26,287 nt of DNA from a virus. Below, in pieces: positions 21,459 to 26,287 of the stretch (positions within the stretch are counted from its first letter, which is position 1; every line of letters starts with the position of its first letter). Made by a program: the position numbers and the translations under genes. The stretch is taken from the IMG/VR virus record IMGVR_UViG_3300003322_001570, positions 1-26,287 of that record. One strand, written 5' to 3'. The notes under the pieces were generated by a model. It ran no database searches, was not told the origin of the DNA, and saw only the letters and a program-made list of their open reading frames with translations.

Positions 21459-22729
21459 CGGATCTCCTTGATCTCTCCGGTCGTCAGGTCGACGACGATA
21501 CGGGCCTTCTGGAAGGCGATGGCCCTCTTGGCGGCGTCACGGGCTCCGTAACGGGCCCTGTCGGCCTTGTACTGGGCCTTGTCGGCGATCTGGTCCCATC
21601 CGGCCCGGTCCTGCTCCACACGCTCCTGACGGGCCTCCTGGGCCCCCTGGACGCCCATCTCCACGGCCAGCTCGTCCAGGGTCTTGGAGGTCCGGTCCCA
21701 CAGGCCCTTGTCGGAGGACAGCAGTCCGGAGTCCGCCAGGTGCTTCAGGTGCCGGTGCACGGTGGCCTTGCTCATCCCCGTGGCCTCGATGACCTGCCGG
21801 GCCGTACGGGGCCCGTCCAGGAACACGGAGTACACCGTGGCCCGGTGCCGTCCCAGGACCAGGAGGGCGTCCGAGGTCGCCTCCTCCAGTGAGACCGGGG
21901 AGAGTCTCACTTTGGCACCACAGTTCGCACGCCCGGTGGACCTCCCCGTACTGCGTACGGGGACCGTGGTGCCATTCTGAGACTCCCCCTGAGACCGGGT
22001 GGCACCGCAGGAGTGGCACTGCTGAGACCCCGGGGAGAGCAGCCGGTAGGTCTGGGCGTCACGGACGTGGTTCCGGGAGGAGTGCCGGGAGATCCAGCCG
22101 GTCTCCACCAGACGCTTCAGGGACCTCAGGACCGTGCGGACGGGGACTCCGGAGCCCAGGGAGATGGACCGGACCGAGACCGAGAGCACGATCCGCCCCC
22201 TGCGCTGTGCCTCCTTGTGCACGAAGGTGAGCACATACCGGTCCGACTGGAGCATCTTCACGTGACCGAAGTGCTCGACGATCAGGGCCAGCTCCTGACG
22301 GGCTCCGGCCTTGTCCGAGATCGCGGGGGACTTGGCGACCTTGGCGACCGCACGGTCCCAGTCGGCCTGAGCGGCCTTGACGGGGTTCGTACGGGACCGG
22401 TGACCGGACCTGGCACCACGGCGGTGGTAGACCTCGGCGAGCCGGTACTGGTCCGGCTGGGACATGTGGTGCCAGAACTCCGACCAGTCCCAGCCCCGGT
22501 TGACCGCGTGGAGTGTGAAGGACCGGACCGCCTCCGAGCGGGAGGTGTGCCAGGACGAGCCCATGCCGTCCACCAGCAGGTCCCAGTACCGGGAGTCCAG
22601 GGGCCGCCTGATCGACTTGACATCGTCAACCCCATGGGGGACGGTAGAGACGTCTACCAACGATTCCTGGGGAGACCCGACCGGGTTGCTACCCGATCGC
22701 TTCAGGGTAGAGTTGGAGGACAACTTCAT
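21455..22729 (-). CDS. Double winged-helix DNA-binding protein, candidate replication initiator or regulator
   Basis: 424 aa. Residues about 40-105 (RYWDLLVDGMGSSWHTSRSEAVRSFTLHAV, then WSEFWHHMSQPDQYRLAEVYHRRGAR) form an N-terminal domain of unknown type. Residues about 180-217 form a first winged helix (VRSISLGSGVPVRTVLRSLKRLVETGWISR). A linker at about 231-290 has Cys238, Cys241 and Cys270. Residues about 297-340 form a second winged helix (ARQVIEATGMSKATVHRHLKHLADSGLLSS). The C-terminus is a charged helix. ATG follows AGGAG by 6 bases. DNA coding the linker carries a repeat cluster (21889-22029), and a related inverted repeat lies in the promoter region. That fits a self-regulating replication initiator like lambda O in layout; a transcriptional regulator is the alternative. 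Confidence 0.8.
   Translation of the reverse strand: MKLSSNSTLKRSGSNPVGSPQESLVDVSTVPHGVDDVKSIRRPLDSRYWDLLVDGMGSSWHTSRSEAVRSFTLHAVNRGWDWSEFWHHMSQPDQYRLAEVYHRRGARSGHRSRTNPVKAAQADWDRAVAKVAKSPAISDKAGARQELALIVEHFGHVKMLQSDRYVLTFVHKEAQRRGRIVLSVSVRSISLGSGVPVRTVLRSLKRLVETGWISRHSSRNHVRDAQTYRLLSPGSQQCHSCGATRSQGESQNGTTVPVRSTGRSTGRANCGAKVRLSPVSLEEATSDALLVLGRHRATVYSVFLDGPRTARQVIEATGMSKATVHRHLKHLADSGLLSSDKGLWDRTSKTLDELAVEMGVQGAQEARQERVEQDRAGWDQIADKAQYKADRARYGARDAAKRAIAFQKARIVVDLTTGEIKEIR
21889..22029. repeat. Iteron-like repeat cluster inside the winged-helix gene, candidate origin
   Basis: Within 141 bases lie five TGAGACC/T words (21890-21896, 21903-21909 inverted, 21978-21984, 21990-21996, 22023-22029) and four TGGCAC words (21913, 21964-21974 inverted, 22000, 22014). 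Two are organised as the same composite AGTCTCA-N3-TGGCACCACRG in opposite orientation (21903-21923 plus, 21964-21984 minus). Between them is a perfect hairpin with 9-bp arms TCCCCGTAC/GTACGGGGA (21943-21951, 21955-21963). A third composite at 21990-22010 keeps the 3-base spacing. The region encodes only the linker between winged helices, leaving freedom for DNA sites. Confidence 0.7.
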
Positions 22730-22756
22730 GTGGTGCTCCTATGCGTCAGGAGTGCC

Positions 22757-22787
22757 GGTCTCACAGGTTCTGGCGGACCTTGAGACC
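22757..22787 (-). promoter_or_regulatory. Inverted GGTCTCA repeat upstream of the winged-helix gene
   Basis: GGTCTCA (22757-22763) and TGAGACC (22781-22787) form an inverted repeat with a 17-base spacer, 28-58 bases upstream of the ATG at 22729. The same 7-mer is repeated in the cluster at 21889-22029. It lies just downstream of the AT-rich promoter-like motif, where binding would block transcription, so it is a good autoregulatory operator candidate. Confidence 0.6.
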
Positions 22788-22790
22788 AGC

Positions 22791-22804
22791 GGATTTTAAA
22801 ATCC
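22791..22804 (-). promoter_or_regulatory. AT-rich palindrome GGATTTTAAAATCC upstream of the winged-helix gene
   Basis: A perfect 14-bp palindrome in a GC-rich setting. Read towards the gene on the minus strand it continues CGCTGG, giving TTTTAAAATCCG, the same form as the motifs at 4698 and 23659. The start codon is 62 bases downstream. It may be a -10 region or an activator site for the two leftward genes. Confidence 0.5.
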
Positions 22805-22809
22805 GAACC

Positions 22810-22840
22810 GAGCCCCCGGTGCTGAGATCACCGGGGGTTC
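22810..22840 (-). terminator. Terminator behind the 53-aa ribbon-helix-helix gene
   Basis: GAGCCCCCGGTG (22810-22821) pairs with CACCGGGGGTTC (22829-22840), 12 bp with one G-T pair and a 7-nt loop. In leftward reading it follows the 53-aa gene's stop by 23 bases and is followed by CGGTTCGGATTTT, giving a T-containing end. It separates this gene from the winged-helix operon. Confidence 0.7.
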
Positions 22841-22863
22841 CGTGCGTTCAGGGTACGACGCGA

Positions 22864-23025
22864 TCAGGCCGAGCCGCTCTGGCGGGACAGACCCAGGCTG
22901 ATCATCCGACGGGCCGCCTCGGCCACCGAGATGCCCTGCCGGTCCGCCAGCTTCACGAGCCGCTCCTTCATCGCGGACTCCATCGGCACGGTGAGCTGAG
23001 AGTCGATCTTCTTCTGGATGGCCAT
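22864..23025 (-). CDS. 53-aa ribbon-helix-helix DNA-binding protein
   Basis: A gene too short for usual ORF cut-offs. The product begins MAIQKKIDSQLTVPMESAMK and continues ERLVKLADRQGISVAEAARRMISLGLS, the typical ribbon-helix-helix (Arc/CopG-type) plan: a short strand (IDSQLTVP), helix 1 (ESAMKERLVKLADRQG), the S-V-A-E-A-A-R-R turn and helix 2. Such dimers bind operators through the strand pair. GGGAG lies 5 bases before the ATG. It is divergent from the membrane gene at 23102 across a perfect 9-bp inverted repeat, so it probably represses its own promoter and the rightward one. Confidence 0.85.
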   Translation of the reverse strand: MAIQKKIDSQLTVPMESAMKERLVKLADRQGISVAEAARRMISLGLSRQSGSA

Positions 23026-23038
23026 CTGGTCTCCCTGG

Positions 23039-23079
23039 TTGCGGACGAGTTGGTGACGACATAGTATCTAGTCACCAAC
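23039..23079. promoter_or_regulatory. Divergent promoter and operator with GTTGGTGAC inverted repeat
   Basis: GTTGGTGAC (23049-23057) and GTCACCAAC (23071-23079) are perfect 9-bp arms around a 13-base AT-rich spacer. A rightward promoter candidate is TTGCGG (23039-23044), 18 bases, TAGTAT (23063-23068). The leftward -10 could be TACTAT on the other strand of the same spacer. The arms bracket both -10 regions, as expected for a repressor site. Confidence 0.65.
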
Positions 23080-23101
23080 CAATGATCCAGAGGGGGCAGC
23101 G

Positions 23102-23308
23102 ATGTTCCGCAAGAGCGCCAACCACCCCGTCGTCAGGGCGAGTGCCCAGTACGTCTTCCACCTGAGCTGGCTCACGGTGCTGCTGTGGGCCTTCGGGCAG
23201 CCGTTCCCGCAGTGCGCCCTGGAGGCCGCGAGCATCCTGGTGGTCGTGACGGCCTGGAGGATCCTGGCCATCGAGCTGCCCCGCACCCGGCACACCCGGA
23301 AGGTCTGA
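23102..23308 (+). CDS. Small membrane protein, two predicted segments
   Basis: 68 aa, ATG after AGAGGGGG. Predicted membrane segments are residues about 16-33 (YVFHLSWLTVLLWAFGQ) and about 40-58 (EAASILVVVTAWRILAIEL). The N-terminus (FRKSANHPVVRAS) and C-terminus (PRTRHTRKV) are both basic, so both ends should face the cytoplasm. Family not recognised. Placed under a ribbon-helix-helix-type operator and next to a cysteine-containing and an exported protein, it could take part in altering the host envelope or excluding other phages, but no motif proves this. Confidence 0.75.
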   Translation: MFRKSANHPVVRASAQYVFHLSWLTVLLWAFGQPFPQCALEAASILVVVTAWRILAIELPRTRHTRKV

Positions 23309-23310
23309 AC

Positions 23311-23655
23311 ATGATCAACACGCAGTACATGTGCAACGTCTGCACGGCCCACATCCCCCGGACCGAGGACTTCAATGTCCTGGTCGCCTTCCAGGGGTTG
23401 ATGCACGCTGAGCTGTGTGACAACGGCGAGCACCCGGAGGACAACGACCGCTTCCTGCTGCGGATCGTCCACGAGACGGCCGACAACCGGCACGGGAACG
23501 TCTCGATGGCCAAGGTGACCGCCAACAAGCTGTACGCGGACACCCGTGAGTTCGACCCGCAGAGGGTGCTGGGGAGCACGCTGAAGGACCTGGATCAGCA
23601 GGTCCGTGACCGCGAGGCGGTCGTGGAGCGAGCGAAGACCCAGTTGCAGGGCTGA
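23311..23655 (+). CDS. Hypothetical 114-aa protein with a C-x-x-C motif
   Basis: ATG at 23311 follows GGAAGG by 7 bases; the open frame reaches back to 23185 but overlaps the membrane gene and lacks a site. Near the N-terminus is YMCNVCTAHI, a C-x-x-C knuckle that with His32, Cys36 and other histidines (LMHAELCDNGEHPEDN) could hold zinc. The rest is helical, ending in a charged helix (GSTLKDLDQQVRDREAVVERAKTQLQ). No family recognised. It starts 2 bases after the membrane gene's stop and is probably co-transcribed with it. Confidence 0.75.
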   Translation: MINTQYMCNVCTAHIPRTEDFNVLVAFQGLMHAELCDNGEHPEDNDRFLLRIVHETADNRHGNVSMAKVTANKLYADTREFDPQRVLGSTLKDLDQQVRDREAVVERAKTQLQG

Positions 23656-23658
23656 CCG

Positions 23659-23674
23659 TTTTTAAATTCCGCCA
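23659..23674 (+). promoter_or_regulatory. TTTTTAAATTCCGCCA motif upstream of the exported protein gene
   Basis: Third copy of the AT-rich TTTTAAAWWCCG motif, starting 3 bases after the previous stop and 36 bases before the next ATG. A -10 at this place would give a short leader that contains AAGGAG, so this copy fits best with a core promoter role. Confidence 0.5.
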
Positions 23675-23695
23675 GAGATCCACAAGGAGCACACG

Positions 23696-24100
23696 ATGAA
23701 GAAGCAGCACAGCAAGCTCGCCACCCGCAGAGCCATGGCGATCGGCGGAGGTCTCGGCCTCCTGCTGGTCCTCGGAGTGGCCGTGAGCGGGGTGACCCTG
23801 GGAGGCGACGACACCTCGGCCCAGCCGGTGGCCACCCCCTCGGAGAGCCTGTCCCCGTCGGCCGTGCAGACCTGGGCCTGCGCGTACTACCGCAAGAACC
23901 ACCGGGACATCGCGCACGTCCAGGAGGCCACCACGCTGTACTCCGGGACCGCCGGGCACCCGGGGGCCATGTTCGGCTCCAAGGCCCTGCACGACGCCGC
24001 CCACGACCTCCTGGAGGGCGCCGAGGCCCACCGGGACGGACAGCGGTACGACCTGACCTCGGTCCTGGGCAAGCTGGACCGGATCTGCTCGATCGCCTGA
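23696..24100 (+). CDS. Small exported or membrane-anchored protein
   Basis: 134 aa, ATG 6 bases after AAGGAG. A basic N-terminus (KKQHSKLATRRAM) leads into a hydrophobic segment (residues about 14-34, AIGGGLGLLLVLGVAVSGVTL), then a Ser/Thr/Pro-rich linker (DDTSAQPVATPSESLSPSA) and a helical domain (VQTWACAYYRKNHRDIAHVQEATTLYS, LHDAAHDLLEGAEAHRDG) with Cys62 and Cys131 that could form a disulphide outside the cell. No lipobox was seen. It is probably uncleaved or cleaved by signal peptidase I. Exported small proteins in phage accessory regions are sometimes superinfection-exclusion factors; here this is only a hypothesis. Confidence 0.75.
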   Translation: MKKQHSKLATRRAMAIGGGLGLLLVLGVAVSGVTLGGDDTSAQPVATPSESLSPSAVQTWACAYYRKNHRDIAHVQEATTLYSGTAGHPGAMFGSKALHDAAHDLLEGAEAHRDGQRYDLTSVLGKLDRICSIA

Positions 24101-24113
24101 CCCGCAGACCGCC

Positions 24114-24138
24114 GAGCCCCCTCAGTCCGAGGGGGCTT
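24114..24138. terminator. Bidirectional terminator between convergent genes
   Basis: GCCCCCTC (24116-24123) pairs with GAGGGGGC (24129-24136), extended by A-T and G-T pairs, with a 5-nt loop, followed by TTCGTCGT. It lies 14 bases after the rightward stop and overlaps the end of the leftward ribbon-helix-helix gene (stop at 24122-24124), so one hairpin serves both directions. Confidence 0.8.
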
Positions 24139-24313
24139 CGTCGTGTCCCCAGTACGGGCAGCGCGGTCCCGATGACAGAGCGTCGTCCAGCAGCACCCGG
24201 ACCACCTGGGCCTGGGAGACGCCCTGGTCCTCGGCACGCTGGACGATCTTCTGCTTGGCCTCCGGGGTCACGTTCGCGATGACGGTCTCGGTGTACCGGG
24301 CCTGGTGCGCCAT
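24122..24313 (-). CDS. 63-aa ribbon-helix-helix DNA-binding protein
   Basis: The product reads MAHQARYTETVIANVTPEAK, then QKIVQRAEDQGVSQAQVVRVLLDDAL, then a short Cys/Trp-containing tail. A strand (TETVIANVT), helix 1 (PEAKQKIVQRAEDQG), the V-S-Q-A-Q-V-V-R turn and helix 2 match the ribbon-helix-helix plan used by small phage and plasmid regulators. AAGGAG lies 6 bases before the ATG. It is divergent from the sugar epimerase gene; the palindrome CTAATGA-GAG-TCATTAG lies between them, and a near copy lies at 20070. It is therefore a candidate repressor of both the glycosylation genes and the small genes at 20100. Confidence 0.85.
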   Translation of the reverse strand: MAHQARYTETVIANVTPEAKQKIVQRAEDQGVSQAQVVRVLLDDALSSGPRCPYWGHDEAPSD

Positions 24314-24340
24314 GCGGATCTCCTTCCTGGTTCCACAATC

Positions 24341-24357
24341 CTAATGAGAGTCATTAG
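24341..24357. promoter_or_regulatory. Palindromic operator CTAATGA-GAG-TCATTAG
   Basis: A perfect 7-bp inverted repeat with a 3-base centre between divergent ribbon-helix-helix and epimerase genes, inside the only AT-rich stretch of the gap (24314-24389). The core is shared with 20070-20085. It superficially resembles Fur/Zur-type boxes, but the adjacent phage regulator is the simpler partner. Confidence 0.7.
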
Positions 24358-24389
24358 AATCATCCCAGGACAAGCCACAGGAGGACCGC

Positions 24390-25379
24390 GTGAAGGTCGG
24401 CATCACCGGAGGGGCGGGCTTCATCGCCTCCCACATCATCGAAGAGCTGGTGGCCCGGGGCCACAGCGTGATCGTCTTCGACCATCTCGGCCGTGTGGAC
24501 CGCGAGGTGCTCGCCAAGGCGGACCCCGAGGGCCGGGATTACATCACCCGGATGATGGGCTCCGTCACGGACGAGCGGGCCGTGTACGAGCTGGCCGCCC
24601 ACGTCGAGGGAATCATCCACCTCGCGGCCGTCCTGGGCACGCAGGAGACCATCAAGGCCCCCAAGCCCTCGGCCGAGACCAACATCCTCGGCTCCCTGAA
24701 CGTCTTCGAGGCCGCCAACCGGTACGACCTCCCCGTGGTCTACGCGGGCGTGGGCAACCACTGGATGCGCAACGAGGGCACCGGCAGCTACACGATCTCC
24801 AAGACGGCCGCCGAGGACTTCGCGCGGATGTTCAACGCCTACCGCGAGGGCCGCATCTCGATCGTGCGCCCGGTCAACGCCTACGGTCCCCGCCAGTCCG
24901 TCGCCGCCCCGTACGGCACCAGCAAGGTCCGCAAGATCCTCCCGGCCTTCACCTGCCGGGCCCTGACCGGAACCGACATCGAGGTGTACGGAGACGGCAC
25001 CCAGATCTCGGACTGCGTGTACGTCACCGACGTCGCCAAGACCTTCGTCACCGCGCTGGAGCACACGAGCGCCCACGGGCCCGTCTCCCGCCCCGTGGAG
25101 GTCGGCCCGGTCTCTTCCCTCACCGTCAACGAGATCGCCCGCCTGGTGGCCATCTACGCCGCCAGTGAGACCGGTCAGCCCCAGGTGCACCTCAAGCACC
25201 TGCCCATGCGGCCCGGGGAGGTCCCGAACGCGGTGGTCTCGGCGGACACCGACACCCTCAAGCAGCTCGGCATGGACGCCAGGGACTTCGTGCCCCTGGA
25301 GGACGGCATCGCCCGGACCGTCGGCTGGTACGCCGAGAACTGGCTGCCGAACTACCGCCCGACGGAGGGCAAGGTCTGA
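24390..25379 (+). CDS. NAD(P)-dependent sugar epimerase/dehydratase (extended SDR family)
   Basis: 329 aa, GTG start 5 bases after AGGAGG. The N-terminal Rossmann fold shows TGGAGFIAS (6-14) and HLAA (77-80). The catalytic Y-x-x-x-K is YTISK (134-138), and RPVNAYGPRQ (160-169) and DCVYVTDVAK (208-217) are typical of nucleotide-sugar epimerases and dehydratases. The usual Ser/Thr before the catalytic Tyr (SSxxxYG) is replaced by YAGVGNHW (118-125), so mechanism or substrate may differ. It acts on an NDP-sugar, probably supplying the adjacent glycosyltransferase, whose ATG overlaps its stop by one base. Exact sugar cannot be inferred. It is divergent from a ribbon-helix-helix gene and likely controlled through 24341-24357. 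Confidence 0.9.
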   Translation: MKVGITGGAGFIASHIIEELVARGHSVIVFDHLGRVDREVLAKADPEGRDYITRMMGSVTDERAVYELAAHVEGIIHLAAVLGTQETIKAPKPSAETNILGSLNVFEAANRYDLPVVYAGVGNHWMRNEGTGSYTISKTAAEDFARMFNAYREGRISIVRPVNAYGPRQSVAAPYGTSKVRKILPAFTCRALTGTDIEVYGDGTQISDCVYVTDVAKTFVTALEHTSAHGPVSRPVEVGPVSSLTVNEIARLVAIYAASETGQPQVHLKHLPMRPGEVPNAVVSADTDTLKQLGMDARDFVPLEDGIARTVGWYAENWLPNYRPTEGKV

Positions 25380-26287
25380 TGCGCATCCACATGTGGGCGG
25401 CCGACACCGGCGGCAGCGCCCTGTACCGCATGGACCTGGTGGCCACCGGCCTGACGTGGCAGGGCCACCAGGTCTCGGTGAACAACCAGCTCCCGCCGGA
25501 CTGGGAGGAGTGCGACGTCGTGGTGGGAGCCCGTGTCTCCAACCCGGACGCCGCCCGCATGTGGAAGGTCATGGCCGACAAGGGCATCCGGCTCGTGCTG
25601 GACATGGACGACGACTACTTCCATGTGGACCCGACCAACGCCAAGGCGTACGAGCTGTGGACCCGGCCCGACCACCAGAGGCGCCTGATCGAGTCCATGG
25701 AGGTCTCCAGCGCGGTCACCGTGTGCTCGCAGGCCCTGGCCGAGGTGATGGCCGAGTACCGCGACGACGTCCAGGTGGTCGAGAACGCCCTGCCCGCCCA
25801 GTTCCTGGGGATGGCCCGGGACTACTCGCCCGAGCAGCTCATCGTGGGCTGGGCCGGGTCGGAGTCGACGATCCACGAGCTGCCCCTGGCGATCCGGCAC
25901 CTGAACCGGATCGCCCAGAAGGACGGGGTGCGCACGGTGCTGGTCGGCATCCATGCCCGTGACGCCGTCAGGACCGGGGCGAGGGGCAAGTCCGTCCTGG
26001 CCACCGGCTGGATCGACGGGCACAAGGAGTACATGGACCAGGCGTGGTCCTTCGACCTCCAGGCGGCCCCGTACCGGGACACCCCGTTCAACCGGGCGAA
26101 GTTCCCCACCAAGGCGCTGGAGGCCGGGTTCTTCGGCGTCCCCCTGGTGGCCTCGAAGATCCGCCCGTACGCCGAGTGGATCGAGCACGGCGTCAACGGC
26201 TTCCTGGTGCCCACCGGCCAGGAGCACCTCTTCGGCCGGTACCTCCAGCAGCTTGTCAACGACCCGCAGATGCGCCAGGAGATGGGC
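25379..26287 (+). CDS. GT4-like glycosyltransferase, 3' end cut by the window
   Basis: 303 codons are present without a stop, so the gene continues outside the window. The N-terminal half has MRIHMWAADTGGSALYRMDLVATGL, then CDVVVGARV and LVLDMDDDYFHVDP. The C-terminal half has LIVGWAGSESTIHELP, VLATGWIDG and FPTKALEAGFFGVPLVASKIRPYAEWIEHGVNGFLVP (242-277), the donor-sugar-binding pattern of GT-B family 4 enzymes with conserved acidic residues. It begins one base inside the epimerase stop (TGATG), so the two should act in one pathway, transferring an activated sugar to a phage structural protein, DNA or host surface. Target unknown; phage head or tail glycosylation is the leading guess. Confidence 0.88.
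   Translation, partial: MRIHMWAADTGGSALYRMDLVATGLTWQGHQVSVNNQLPPDWEECDVVVGARVSNPDAARMWKVMADKGIRLVLDMDDDYFHVDPTNAKAYELWTRPDHQRRLIESMEVSSAVTVCSQALAEVMAEYRDDVQVVENALPAQFLGMARDYSPEQLIVGWAGSESTIHELPLAIRHLNRIAQKDGVRTVLVGIHARDAVRTGARGKSVLATGWIDGHKEYMDQAWSFDLQAAPYRDTPFNRAKFPTKALEAGFFGVPLVASKIRPYAEWIEHGVNGFLVPTGQEHLFGRYLQQLVNDPQMRQEMG

Noticed and set aside
22411-22474. Two more TGGCACCAC words (22411-22421 plus, 22465-22474 minus) as extra iterons
   Set aside because: They lack the GTCTCA partner at the 3-base spacing and fall in the conserved N-terminal coding part, where they can arise from the Trp-His-His and Arg-Gly-Ala codons.
22796-23062. 88-aa minus-strand frame overlapping the 53-aa regulator
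   Set aside because: It is in another frame of the same DNA. The 53-aa frame has the ribbon-helix-helix pattern and the ribosome binding site, and the 88-aa frame would run through the terminator hairpin and into the promoter palindrome.
24341-24357. Host Fur/Zur-type metal box
   Set aside because: The sequence AATGAGAGTCATT resembles such boxes, but the near copy in the phage genome and the adjacent phage regulator make a phage operator more likely. Not excluded.
25163-25173. TGAGACCGG word in the epimerase gene as a further regulator site
   Set aside because: A single 7-mer in coding sequence is within chance expectation and has no partner word.
1-26287. Integrase, attachment site, tRNA genes, CRISPR array or insertion sequence
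   Set aside because: None was visible on reading both strands; the window holds no recombinase motif, cloverleaf or repeated-spacer structure that I could support.

Overview
This GC-rich window with streptomycete-like codon use looks like part of a long-tailed (siphovirus-type) actinobacteriophage, most likely a Streptomyces phage. The host is inferred from base composition and the style of the tail and fibre proteins. No search was run and no host gene, integrase, tRNA or CRISPR array was seen. Both window edges cut through the genome; the last gene is truncated.

Positions 302-20883 (+ strand) form one tightly packed late operon in canonical order: small terminase, an 85-aa protein, large terminase, portal, scaffold, major capsid, two fibre-like surface proteins (one with a polysaccharide deacetylase domain), head-tail adaptor, stopper, neck protein, tail terminator, two small proteins, major tail protein, tail chaperones joined by a -1 frameshift at GGGAAAC, tape measure, two large minor tail proteins, an unknown protein, a tail fibre, and three small coiled-coil or membrane proteins that may serve lysis. 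Related GCACCCCCG-type hairpins bracket this operon at 209-239 and 20886-20924. The capsid gene has its own leader, an AT-rich promoter-like motif and a downstream hairpin.

Positions 20970-24389 are a control and accessory region. Two coupled minus-strand genes encode a 424-aa protein with two winged helices and a 162-aa partner. The DNA encoding the linker of the 424-aa protein carries a dense cluster of TGAGACC and TGGCACC repeats in inverted pairs around a perfect hairpin. The same TGAGACC motif forms an inverted repeat in front of the gene. This resembles a lambda-O-type arrangement, an origin inside its initiator gene, with possible autoregulation, and is the strongest candidate here for an undescribed system. 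Two small ribbon-helix-helix genes each diverge from + strand genes across a palindromic operator candidate. One of these operators has a near copy in front of the small gene at 20100, so one regulator may control both loci.

From 24390 to the window end lies a sugar-modification pair: a GTG-started NAD(P)-dependent sugar epimerase/dehydratase and a truncated GT4-like glycosyltransferase, overlapping by one base. They probably begin a glycosylation operon for phage structural proteins or the host surface. An oriented AT-rich element, TTTTAAAWWCCG, precedes three genes (capsid, 424-aa protein, small exported protein) and is a candidate phage promoter motif. All coordinates, repeats and motifs were read by eye; family names rest on remembered family features.
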